DNA from: Brevundimonas naejangsanensis
Lineage (GTDB): Bacteria; Pseudomonadota; Alphaproteobacteria; Caulobacterales; Caulobacteraceae
DNA length: 64,000 nucleotides
Assembly: GCF_000635915.2 (NCBI RefSeq)
Contig: NZ_CP015614.1
Span: forward strand, 1,967,501-2,031,500
Reading direction: 5' to 3'
In this document: piece after piece, positions 35,777 through 42,535 of the stretch
Layout of the letters: the number at the start of each line of letters is the position of its first letter
Position numbering within the stretch: the stretch's first letter is position 1
Notes under the pieces: model-generated
What the model saw: only the letters and a program-made list of their open reading frames with translations
What the model was told of the DNA's origin: nothing
Database searches by the model: none
Program-made: the position numbers and the translations under genes

Positions 35777-35809
35777 CTGCTAAACCTTCCCATCAAGGGA
35801 AGGTCAACA
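35777..35809 (-). promoter_or_regulatory. CueR-type copper promoter and operator
   Basis: On the minus strand a -35 element TTGACC is separated by 19 bp from a -10-like TAGCAG. Inside is the dyad ACCTTCC-N7-GGAAGGT (35784-35804). A 19-bp spacer with this dyad is the hallmark of MerR/CueR-regulated copper promoters. Confidence 0.88.
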
Positions 35810-35885
35810 GTCAGGAAACCCGCCGCGGAGGCTGGGGTTAGAGAGGCCCCGGAGTGCGCCATAACGTTCACCCGCGTCTCATAAG

Positions 35886-36086
35886 GGACAAGCGGATCGC
35901 CGATCGCCGCATGACGCACGAAGCCGATGATATGGGCGGCGATGTCAGCGTTGCGCGCGCCCGACCATAAGGCACCGAAGCCTCAACGAGGTCGCTCGCC
36001 ACACCCGCGAAGCAAGCCAAGTCGCCCTCGCCGATGACGCCATGACGATGCTTGAAAAGGCCGAAACGACTACAAGCGGTGTCTAA
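35886..36086 (+). pseudogene. Possible decayed tyrosine-recombinase (integrase) C terminus
   Basis: The last forward frame, open from 35931 to the TAA at 36084, contains HRSLNEVARHTREASQ and ALADDAMTMLEKAE. This resembles the end of phage-type integrases (GHxSLxEVxRYTxAAxQ...LAxxAM). The catalytic tyrosine position is His here. The upstream part can be followed only by changing frame. It lies 55 bp from a tRNA gene, the usual place for an integrase. The likeness was judged by eye and needs a profile search. Confidence 0.4.
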
Positions 36087-36098
36087 CCAGTTAGACAC
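36079..36098. repeat. Perfect hairpin near tRNA-Arg
   Basis: GTGTCTAA and TTAGACAC (8 bp) flank CCAG. It overlaps the stop of the integrase-like relic and lies 43 bp from the tRNA 3' end. It may be a terminator of the relic or part of an old attachment region. Confidence 0.5.
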
Positions 36099-36140
36099 CT
36101 CGCCCTATGTACCTGATTTAACACACGAAAAAGCGAGGGG

Positions 36141-36217
36141 TGGCGACCCCGGGAGGACTCCAACCTCCGACCTCGGCTTTAGGAAAGCCTTGCTCTATGC
36201 AGCTGAGCTACGGGGCC
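36141..36217 (-). tRNA. tRNA-Arg (anticodon CCU)
   Basis: The 77-nt minus-strand sequence folds as a cloverleaf: acceptor GGCCCCG with CGGGGTC (one G-U), D arm GCTC...GAGC, anticodon loop TTCCTAA giving CCU, T stem GGAGG/CCTCC, discriminator G and encoded CCA. It reads AGG codons. Two details are odd: the D loop has G18-C19 in place of GG, and the T loop is TTGGAGT with G56 in place of C. Together these would still allow a C19-G56 pair. Position 27-43 is an A-G mismatch. Confidence 0.93.
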
Positions 36218-36320
36218 ACGCGCGTCTGCCTAAAGGAGGTTGAGGCGTCAGGGAAGCCCCTGCGAAAACGGAGCGCTCGGCGACGATCGCGCGAGGGTTC
36301 GGCGTTGTGGTTAAGGCGCG

Positions 36321-36376
36321 TTAAGCTACTATCCCTAGTAGGGAACAAAGCCTGAATCGGTGAACGTCGCCGATTC
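36321..36376. repeat. Two short hairpins upstream of the helicase gene
   Basis: CTACTA-TCCC-TAGTAG and, just after, GAATCGG-N9-CCGATTC (36354-36376) lie in the 284 bp between tRNA-Arg and the helicase gene. They could belong to the 5' leader of the helicase mRNA. Nothing else is evident in this gap except a TTAA-N6-TTAA element. Confidence 0.45.
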
Positions 36377-36501
36377 GGTCATGATTCGTTTCGCCCGTGT
36401 TCCAGGGCGCGGTAAGGTTCCGCTTACCATTCCTCGCTTCCGCTTTCTTCCTGTCGGTCCCGCTTGTGCAAGCGGGCGGGGTTCGCCACCTTGGGCGGGT
36501 C

Positions 36502-39027
36502 ATGAGCGATCGGTCCGCAGGCATGGCTCCATCGCGCGTCACGGCGATCCTGGGCCCCACCAACACTGGCAAGACCCACTTGGCGGTGGAGCGGATGCTG
36601 GGCCATGGCTCGGGCATGATCGGCCTGCCGCTGCGGCTGCTGGCGCGCGAGATCTATGAGCGGATCGTCAGGCGGCGCGGGGCGGCCTGCGTCGCCCTGA
36701 TCACTGGCGAGGAGAAGATCGTCCCGCCGCGCCCCGCCTTCTTCGTCTGTACGGTCGAGGCCATGCCGCTGGAGCGGTCGGTCGACTTCCTGGCGGTGGA
36801 CGAGATCCAGCTGGTCGCCGACCCCGAGCGGGGCCACGTCTTCACGCAAAGGCTGCTGCACGCGCGCGGCCGGTTCGAGACCATGTTCCTGGGCGCCGGG
36901 ACGATGGCGCCGCTGATGCGGTCGCTGGTTCCGGATGCGGAGATCGTGACCCGCGACCGTCTGTCGACGCTGTCTTACGCCGGGTCGAAGAAGCTGACCC
37001 GCCTGCCTCGCCGCAGCGCCGTCGTCGCCTTTTCGACCGAGCAGGTCTACGCCATCGCCGAGTTGCTGCGCCGTCAGAGGGGCGGGGCGGCCGTAGTCAT
37101 GGGCTCGCTGTCCCCCCGCACCCGCAACGCCCAAGTCGAGCTGTTCCAGTCTGGCGAGGTGGACTTCCTGGTCGCCACCGACGCCATCGGCATGGGGCTG
37201 AACATGGACGTGGACCATGTGGCCTTTGCGGGCCTGCGGAAGTTCGACGGGCGGCGCACGCGCTGGCTGCACGCCGCCGAGATCGGCCAGATCGCGGGGC
37301 GGGCCGGGCGGCACCTGCGCGACGGGACCTTCGGCGTCACGGGCGAGGCGGAAGAGCTGGACGAGGACCTGGTCGAACAGGTGGTCGAGCATCGCTTCGA
37401 TCCGGTCGAGGCGGCCGAGTGGCGCAGCGGACGGCTGGATTTCGACACCCTGCCCGACCTGCTGCGCTCGCTTACGGTGACGCCGGATCGTCATGGGTTG
37501 CGGCTGACGGCGCAGGCGCTGGACGAGACCCTGCTGCGGCGCTTTGCGGTCGATGAGGACGTCAGGAAGATCGCCCGCTCGCGCGGCGCTCTGATGCGTT
37601 TGTGGGAGGCGTGCCAGCTGCCGGACTTCCAGAAGACGACGCTGGACGAGCACGCCCGCCTGTCGAAGGAGATCTTCACCGCCCTGACCAGCCGACGCGG
37701 GCGGCTGACCGAGGACTGGGTGGCGCCGCGTTTCAACGACCTGGACCGCGACGACGGCCAGATCGACCAGCTTTCGGCGCGGCTGTCGGGGGTGCGGACG
37801 CTGAGCTACATCGCCAACCGGCCCGACTGGATGGCGGGCGCGCAGGAGTGGCGCGACAAGACCAAGGCGCTGGAGGAGCGGCTCAGCGACGTGCTGCACG
37901 AGCGGCTGACGGCGCGCTTCGTCGACCGGCGCACGGCGGCCCTGATGCGAGCGCTGCATGTGCGCTCGGACGTGCTGGCGGGCGTGGCCGACGACGGCGA
38001 GGTGACGGTCGAGGGCGAGGTGGTCGGCCATCTGGACGGGGTGCGCTTCACCGTCGACGCGGGCGGCTCGGCCCTGGCCGACCGGGCGCTGCGACAGGCC
38101 GCGACGCGCGCCGTCGGGCCCGAGGTGGCGCGGCGGCTGGGACGACTGGCGGCGGACGAGGACGCGGCCTTCGGCGTCACGCCCGACGGCGGAGTTCTGT
38201 GGACCGGGGCCCTGACCGGCCGCATCGTCAACGAAGACCCCTTCTCGCCACGCGTGCGGCTGCTGGGCGAGCTGGGGCCGGCGCCGGCGCGCGAGCGGGC
38301 CGAGCGGCGCATGGAGGCCTGGCTGGCGGGCGAGGCCGGACGCGCGCTGAAGCCGCTGAAACGGCTGCGCCATGCGATCGAGAGCGGCGCCCTGACCGGC
38401 CTGCCGCGCGGCCTGGCCTTCCGCCTGATCGAGGCGGGCGGCCTGATCCCCCGACGCGAGGTCGAGCGCGACCTGGCGGCGCTGAGCCAGCATGAGCGGC
38501 GCACGCTGAAGACCTTCGCCATCCGCGTCGGCGCCCATTCGGTCTGGCTGCCGGGCGTGACGAAGCCGCGCGGCGCGGCGCTGGCCCAGGCCTTTCTGCC
38601 CCGCGAGGCGGCCAACGGCCTGGCAGGCGAGGGCCTGCTGCCCCTGCCGGAGCCGGCGCCCTCGGCGCGCGCTCTGTCCGCCTTCGGCCGACGCGCGGTC
38701 GACCGCTGGACAGCGCCGGTCGAGGCGCTGGAAGCTCTCGCTGACGCGGCGCGGGCGGCGGGCAAGGAGCCGCTGTCAGCAGAAGCGCTGGATGCGCTCG
38801 GCTGGACGGCGGATCAGGCCAAGGCGATCCAGGCCGCCCTGCGTACGCCGCGCGCCGAGCGGGCGCCGCGCCCCGGCACGCCCACGCCGCCGCCCAAGGA
38901 TTCGCCCTTCGCCGCCCTCGCCCAGCTGACCCAGCTGGCGCGCCCGGCCCCCTCAGCCACGCCCAAGACGGCGCGCAGACCCCGGCGACGCCCCCGCAGA
39001 GCGGCGGCCGGCAAGACCGCCGAATGA
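36502..39027 (+). CDS. Suv3-like RNA/DNA helicase
   Basis: An 841-residue superfamily 2 helicase. Walker A is GPTNTGKTHLAVERM near residue 17, the DExx motif is DEIQ (FLAVDEIQLVADPERG), and GQIAGRAGRH is motif VI, all as in mitochondrial Suv3. Those proteins help degrade RNA with a 3' exonuclease partner. The basic tail (KTARRPRRRPRRAAAG) probably binds nucleic acid. The ATG at 36502 precedes the helicase core closely; the frame is open from 36397. It overlaps the S4 gene by 4 bp. Confidence 0.9.
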   Translation: MSDRSAGMAPSRVTAILGPTNTGKTHLAVERMLGHGSGMIGLPLRLLAREIYERIVRRRGAACVALITGEEKIVPPRPAFFVCTVEAMPLERSVDFLAVDEIQLVADPERGHVFTQRLLHARGRFETMFLGAGTMAPLMRSLVPDAEIVTRDRLSTLSYAGSKKLTRLPRRSAVVAFSTEQVYAIAELLRRQRGGAAVVMGSLSPRTRNAQVELFQSGEVDFLVATDAIGMGLNMDVDHVAFAGLRKFDGRRTRWLHAAEIGQIAGRAGRHLRDGTFGVTGEAEELDEDLVEQVVEHRFDPVEAAEWRSGRLDFDTLPDLLRSLTVTPDRHGLRLTAQALDETLLRRFAVDEDVRKIARSRGALMRLWEACQLPDFQKTTLDEHARLSKEIFTALTSRRGRLTEDWVAPRFNDLDRDDGQIDQLSARLSGVRTLSYIANRPDWMAGAQEWRDKTKALEERLSDVLHERLTARFVDRRTAALMRALHVRSDVLAGVADDGEVTVEGEVVGHLDGVRFTVDAGGSALADRALRQAATRAVGPEVARRLGRLAADEDAAFGVTPDGGVLWTGALTGRIVNEDPFSPRVRLLGELGPAPARERAERRMEAWLAGEAGRALKPLKRLRHAIESGALTGLPRGLAFRLIEAGGLIPRREVERDLAALSQHERRTLKTFAIRVGAHSVWLPGVTKPRGAALAQAFLPREAANGLAGEGLLPLPEPAPSARALSAFGRRAVDRWTAPVEALEALADAARAAGKEPLSAEALDALGWTADQAKAIQAALRTPRAERAPRPGTPTPPPKDSPFAALAQLTQLARPAPSATPKTARRPRRRPRRAAAGKTAE

Positions 39028-39299
39028 GCGTGGAGAGCTGTCGCATCGACCTCTGGCTGTGGCGGGCGCGCTTCGCCAAGACCCGCAGCCTGGCCGCCTC
39101 TATGGTCGAGAAGGGCGCGATCCGCCTCACGCACAACGGCGTCCAGACGCGCCTCGACAAGCCGAGCCGCAGCGTTCACCCCGGCGACGAGGTGCTGTTC
39201 GCCCAGGGCGGGCGGCTGGTCGCCGTGCGCGTGGTGCAGACGGGCGAAAGGCGCGGCCCGCCAGAGGAAGCGCGCGCCCTGTATGAGGCGCTGGACTAA
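39024..39299 (+). CDS. S4-domain RNA-binding protein, Hsp15-like
   Basis: A 91-residue protein with the S4 fold: RIDLWLWRARFAKTRSLAAS, then GAIRLTHNG and PGDEVLF. Hsp15 binds free 50S subunits carrying nascent chains. It overlaps the helicase gene (ATGA) and is surely co-translated with it. This helicase/S4/ferredoxin/CarD order recurs in alphaproteobacteria. Confidence 0.9.
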   Translation: MSVESCRIDLWLWRARFAKTRSLAASMVEKGAIRLTHNGVQTRLDKPSRSVHPGDEVLFAQGGRLVAVRVVQTGERRGPPEEARALYEALD

Positions 39300-39304
39300 C
39301 CCCT

Positions 39305-39329
39305 CTCCTCCCCCTGCAATGGGGAGGAG
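39305..39329. terminator. Hairpin between convergent S4 and yceI genes
   Basis: CTCCTCCCC pairs with GGGGAGGAG around a short loop. It lacks a U-tract and resembles the pyrimidine-rich palindromes near folE and cckA, so it may be a repeat element acting as a terminator. Confidence 0.5.
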
Positions 39330-39332
39330 AAC

Positions 39333-39983
39333 TCAGCCCTGCGGCTTCACGAACTCGCCTTCGATGTGCAGCTTCACCTCGTCGCCCAGCGCGGGCAGGC
39401 CGAAGTTGATGCCGAAGTCGGACCGCTTGATCGTCGCCTCGCCGTCGAACCCGGCCTTGTAGCCGCCGCGCGTCGGACCGGCCTGATTGAACTCGACCTC
39501 CATCACGACCGAACGGGTCACGCCGCGCAACGTCAGATCGCCGTGAACCGTCGCCTCGCCGGGCTCGTTGGCGTCGATCACGATCCGCGTCGAGCGGAAG
39601 GTGGCGACCGGATGGTTGGCGGTGTCGAAGAAATCCGCCGTCTGCAGGTGTTTGTTCAGGCCGTCGGAGTTGGACGCCACGTCCGTCAGCGGAATGGTGG
39701 CGGTCAGGGTGCTGGCGGACGGATTGGCGGGATCCAGCTTCAGCTCGGCCTGCACGTTCACGAACTGACCGACATAGGTCGAGAAGCCCAGATGATCGAC
39801 CGACCAGGTGATCTTGCCGTGCGCGGAATCCAGCTTGTAGTCGCCAGCCTGCACTTCGGCCGGGACCTTGGTCATGGCGGCCTGGGCTACGACCGCGCCG
39901 CCTGTCAGCAGGCTAAGCGCAACGCCGGCGGCGCCGATGCGGCCGAGAGCCGAGCGAGGGATGAAACCTTGATTGAAAGTCAT
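39333..39983 (-). CDS. YceI-family periplasmic protein
   Basis: A 216-residue protein. A signal peptide (ALSLLTGGAVVAQAAM) is followed by a lipocalin-like YceI domain: YKLDSAHGKITWSVDHLGFS, PLTDVASNSDGLNKHL, and DLTLRGVTRSVVMEVEF. Relatives bind isoprenoid quinones or other lipids. The ATG at 39983 has GGAGG 8 bp upstream; the frame is open to 40133. It is divergent from the ferredoxin gene. Confidence 0.92.
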   Translation of the reverse strand: MTFNQGFIPRSALGRIGAAGVALSLLTGGAVVAQAAMTKVPAEVQAGDYKLDSAHGKITWSVDHLGFSTYVGQFVNVQAELKLDPANPSASTLTATIPLTDVASNSDGLNKHLQTADFFDTANHPVATFRSTRIVIDANEPGEATVHGDLTLRGVTRSVVMEVEFNQAGPTRGGYKAGFDGEATIKRSDFGINFGLPALGDEVKLHIEGEFVKPQG

Positions 39984-40151
39984 AGGGCTGCCTCCAGGAA
40001 GACGATGATTCGGCGTTGGCGAAAGGAAGCGCGGCCCGGCGCCGTCGGGCCTGAACAGCGTTGCAACAGCGCCGTCGGTTGACAGTTGGTTCCGTCGGGG
40101 CCATGTGCCCGCCCTCGACCTCCTCGCTGCCACAGGCCCGCCCGAAACGCC

Positions 40152-40493
40152 ATGACCTACATCGTCACCGACGCCTGCGTGAAATGTAAGTTCATGGACT
40201 GCGTCGAGGTGTGTCCGGTGGACTGCTTCTACGAGGGCGAGAACTTCCTGGTTATCGCGCCCGACGAATGCATCGACTGCGGCGTGTGCGAGCCCGAGTG
40301 CCCCGTCGACGCCATCGTCCCCGACACCGAGGACGAGCCGGATGGCAAGTGGCTGCAGGTCAACGCCGAATACGCCAAGGTCTGGCCCAACATCACGGTC
40401 AAGGGCGTCCCCCCGGCGGACCGCGAGCAGTACGAACGCGAAACGGGCAAGTTCGAGAAGTATTTCAGCCCCAAGCCGGGCAAAGGCTCCTAA
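40152..40493 (+). CDS. fdxA: Seven-iron ferredoxin (FdxA type)
   Basis: A 113-residue ferredoxin. Cysteines in [17 protein letters not shown] and [15 protein letters not shown] fit a [3Fe-4S] plus [4Fe-4S] arrangement. The extension after residue 60 ([19 protein letters not shown]) is typical of the alphaproteobacterial FdxA. ATG at 40152; the upstream open frame to 40086 is not needed. It lies between the Suv3/S4 pair and carD. Confidence 0.95.
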   Translation: MTYIVTDACVKCKFMDCVEVCPVDCFYEGENFLVIAPDECIDCGVCEPECPVDAIVPDTEDEPDGKWLQVNAEYAKVWPNITVKGVPPADREQYERETGKFEKYFSPKPGKGS

Positions 40494-40801
40494 GAACGCG
40501 CCACATTGCAGTCACAATGTGCCAGTCGTCGCCGACGGCCCTGTGGATGTTTTGAGATTTCCTAATTTTATGATAGGTTCCTCCCTATTCGAAACGGGCG
40601 GTACCGCAAGTCTGCGCGCCGCCCGCATTTACGACAGAACCTCGCCGCGAGGACGGGGTCGGCCAGAGGTTCGGTGATCCTTTTTCGCGTCTGACAATAC
40701 CACCTCCGCTCAACCGCCTGGCTCCCTGCCCGGCGGCCGGGCGGATTTTGCTTTGAAAGACACGGCGGAGATCTCGCCCTTCGGTTCGGGAAAGGAATGA
40801 C
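40494..40801. other. Intergenic stretch before carD
   Basis: About 308 bp without a gene. An AT-rich patch (40552-40577, TTGAGATTTCCTAATTTTA) is conspicuous in this GC-rich sequence and probably marks the carD promoter, but the spacing of -35 and -10 elements is unclear. A short segment before carD holds the ribosome binding site AAAGGA. Confidence 0.5.
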
Positions 40802-41344
40802 ATGACGAGCAAGACCGGTCTGGAATTCAAGGTTGGCGATGCGGTGGTCTATCCCGCGCACGGCGTCGGCAAGGTCGCCGCGATCGAGACTCAGGAAGTC
40901 GCCGGCATGGCGCTCGAGGTCTACGTCGTGACCTTCGAGCACGAAAAAATGACCCTGCGCGTCCCGACCAAAAAGGCCAAGACCGCCGGTCTGCGCACCC
41001 TGGCCGCCGACGACACCGTGTCCAAGGCCCTGACGACCCTGAAGGGCCGCGCCCGCGTCAAGCGCACCATGTGGTCGCGTCGCGCCCAGGAATATGAAGC
41101 CAAGATCAACTCGGGCGACCTGATCTCGATCGCCGAAGTGGTCCGCGATCTGCACCGCGCCGACACCCAGCCGGAACAGTCCTATTCGGAGCGTCAGCTC
41201 TATGAATCGGCTCTGGACCGCATGGCCCGTGAAGTCGCCGCTGCGAACAAGATCGACAAGGACGCCGCCATGGCTCTGCTGGGCAAGTCGCTCAGCGCCA
41301 AGAAGCCGGTGGCTCCTGCGGCCGAAGAGGCTGAAGCCGCCTGA
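40802..41344 (+). CDS. CarD-family RNA polymerase-binding regulator (CdnL)
   Basis: A 180-residue protein. The N-terminal Tudor-like domain (GDAVVYPAHGVGKVAAIETQE) binds the RNA polymerase beta subunit and the helical C-terminal domain contacts promoter DNA (MWSRRAQEYEAKINSGDL). In Caulobacter the CdnL homologue supports housekeeping promoters and is degraded by ClpXP through C-terminal alanines; the protein here also ends in Ala-Ala. A strong terminator follows. Confidence 0.94.
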   Translation: MTSKTGLEFKVGDAVVYPAHGVGKVAAIETQEVAGMALEVYVVTFEHEKMTLRVPTKKAKTAGLRTLAADDTVSKALTTLKGRARVKRTMWSRRAQEYEAKINSGDLISIAEVVRDLHRADTQPEQSYSERQLYESALDRMAREVAAANKIDKDAAMALLGKSLSAKKPVAPAAEEAEAA

Positions 41345-41366
41345 TCCAAGGCGCCCGCCGATAATG

Positions 41367-41400
41367 AAAAAGGCCCGGCTGCGACGCCGGGCCTTTTGTT
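41367..41400. terminator. Terminator after carD
   Basis: AAAAGGCCCGGC and GCCGGGCCTTTT form a 12-bp stem with a TTTTGTTTT tail on the forward strand. It also faces the convergent DUF3617-like gene. Confidence 0.9.
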
Positions 41401-41419
41401 TTGGGTCGAACCGCTGAGT

Positions 41420-41917
41420 TTAGAAATACTCCGCACCGGCCGGGCATTGGGCGGCCAGCCGCCGCGCCGTGATGCTGGCGGGGATGTAGGGCGTCCCGCG
41501 CGCCAGCTGGGCGCCGCCGTTGAAGCGGAAGGCCTGCTCCTCATAGGTCCCGTTCAGACGCACGTTGATGCGCCGGCCCTTGCGATCCTGACAGCTGCCT
41601 TCAAAGCGGGCCTTGCCGTCGCCGACCTCGCGCGTGGGGTAGGTGCAGCGCCATTTACGCGTCGACAGGCCGCCGAAGAAGCGGTTGATCTCGCTGGGAC
41701 GAACGCATTTCTGCTCGGTGTCGCGAGCGCCCATCACGCTCGTAGTGTATTCCCAATAACCGGGCAGGACCTCGGATTGGGCGGCCGACTGGGCTTGGGG
41801 CGCCGACGCGGGCGCGGCCAGCATAACAGCGCCCGCGACCATGGGGGCGGCGACGGCCATCAGCTTGGCCAGGTTGGGCAGGGTCTTCATGGATTTGCCG
41901 TTCATGGGACTCATCAT
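41420..41917 (-). CDS. Exported DUF3617-like protein
   Basis: A 165-residue protein with a signal peptide (AAPMVAGAVMLAAPASA). The mature part has VLPGYWEYTTSVMG, KCVRPSEINRFFGG and CQDRKGRRINVRLNGTYEEQ, with cysteines at CTYP and SCQD, typical of DUF3617 proteins. Role unknown. Several ATGs lie near the start (41917, 41914, 41905, 41890) and none has a strong ribosome binding site, so the exact start is open. Confidence 0.78.
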   Translation of the reverse strand: MMSPMNGKSMKTLPNLAKLMAVAAPMVAGAVMLAAPASAPQAQSAAQSEVLPGYWEYTTSVMGARDTEQKCVRPSEINRFFGGLSTRKWRCTYPTREVGDGKARFEGSCQDRKGRRINVRLNGTYEEQAFRFNGGAQLARGTPYIPASITARRLAAQCPAGAEYF

Positions 41918-42133
41918 GGGGTCTCTATATAGTCAGGGCTTGAACGGCTGCTGAACGAAGGTGATCCCTCGCCTTCACAATGACTCGACGCGTACTGCGC
42001 CACGACTCCGGCCTTGACGCCCGATGATTCATTCCTCTATACGGCCACCTCTCGCGTAGGCCTCCTTGGCTTGCCGCGCCCCTGTTTCATGCGTCCGCGC
42101 CGGTATTGCGGATGTGACCTTGAGGATCTTCAG

Positions 42134-42430
42134 ATGTCGCGTCGCTGCGAACTCACCGGTATCGGCCCCATGGTCGGCAATCACGTGAGCCACTCCAACA
42201 TCAAGACCAAGCGTCGTTTCCTGCCGTCGTTGAAGACGGTCAAGGTTCAGTCGGACGCTCTGGGCCAAACCTTCTCGCTGCGTATCTCGAACGCCGCGCT
42301 TCGCACCCTGGACTTCAAGGGCGGCCTGGACGCCTTCATCGTCAAGGCGCGCGACGAGCAGCTGTCGATCGCCGCCCTGCGCATCAAGCGTCAGGTCCGC
42401 GCCAAGCTGGCCGAGCAAGCCGCCGCCTGA
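42134..42430 (+). CDS. rpmB: 50S ribosomal protein L28
   Basis: A 98-residue protein beginning MSRRCELTGIGPMVGNHVSHSN, followed by KTKRRFLPSL, as in alphaproteobacterial L28. The ATG at 42134 is preferred to the open frame from 42014. It is monocistronic with its own terminator. Confidence 0.97.
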   Translation: MSRRCELTGIGPMVGNHVSHSNIKTKRRFLPSLKTVKVQSDALGQTFSLRISNAALRTLDFKGGLDAFIVKARDEQLSIAALRIKRQVRAKLAEQAAA

Positions 42431-42456
42431 TTGGCGTCAGCTGACGGATTTTGAAG

Positions 42457-42486
42457 AGGCCGGTGGAAACACCGGCCTTTTTCTTT
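42457..42486 (+). terminator. Terminator after rpmB
   Basis: AGGCCGGTG-GAAA-CACCGGCCT with a GNRA-like loop is followed by TTTTCTTTT, 27 bp after the rpmB stop. Confidence 0.92.
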
Positions 42487-42535
42487 TGAGCGCGCTCCCG
42501 CTACCCTCACGGCTCGTCCAGCCGGAGCCTCAGCC

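Larger units (their letters stand above)
35806..36140. other. Stretch without an intact gene between copA and tRNA-Arg
   Basis: No complete gene is seen. The region begins at the copA promoter and contains a relic that reads like the end of a tyrosine recombinase (35886-36086), followed by a hairpin GTGTCTAA-CCAG-TTAGACAC (36079-36098). Reading frames here are broken by stops and frame changes. Confidence 0.6.

Noticed and set aside
35745-35777. Outer in-frame start of copA
   Set aside because: It lies within the -10 element of the CueR promoter and lacks a ribosome binding site; the inner ATG at 35744 has GAGG upstream.
36309-36326. TTAAGGCGCGTTAAGC as a CtrA box before the helicase gene
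   Set aside because: The half-sites are only 6 bp apart, not 7, and there is no flagellar or cell-cycle gene next to it. I kept it as an unexplained palindrome.
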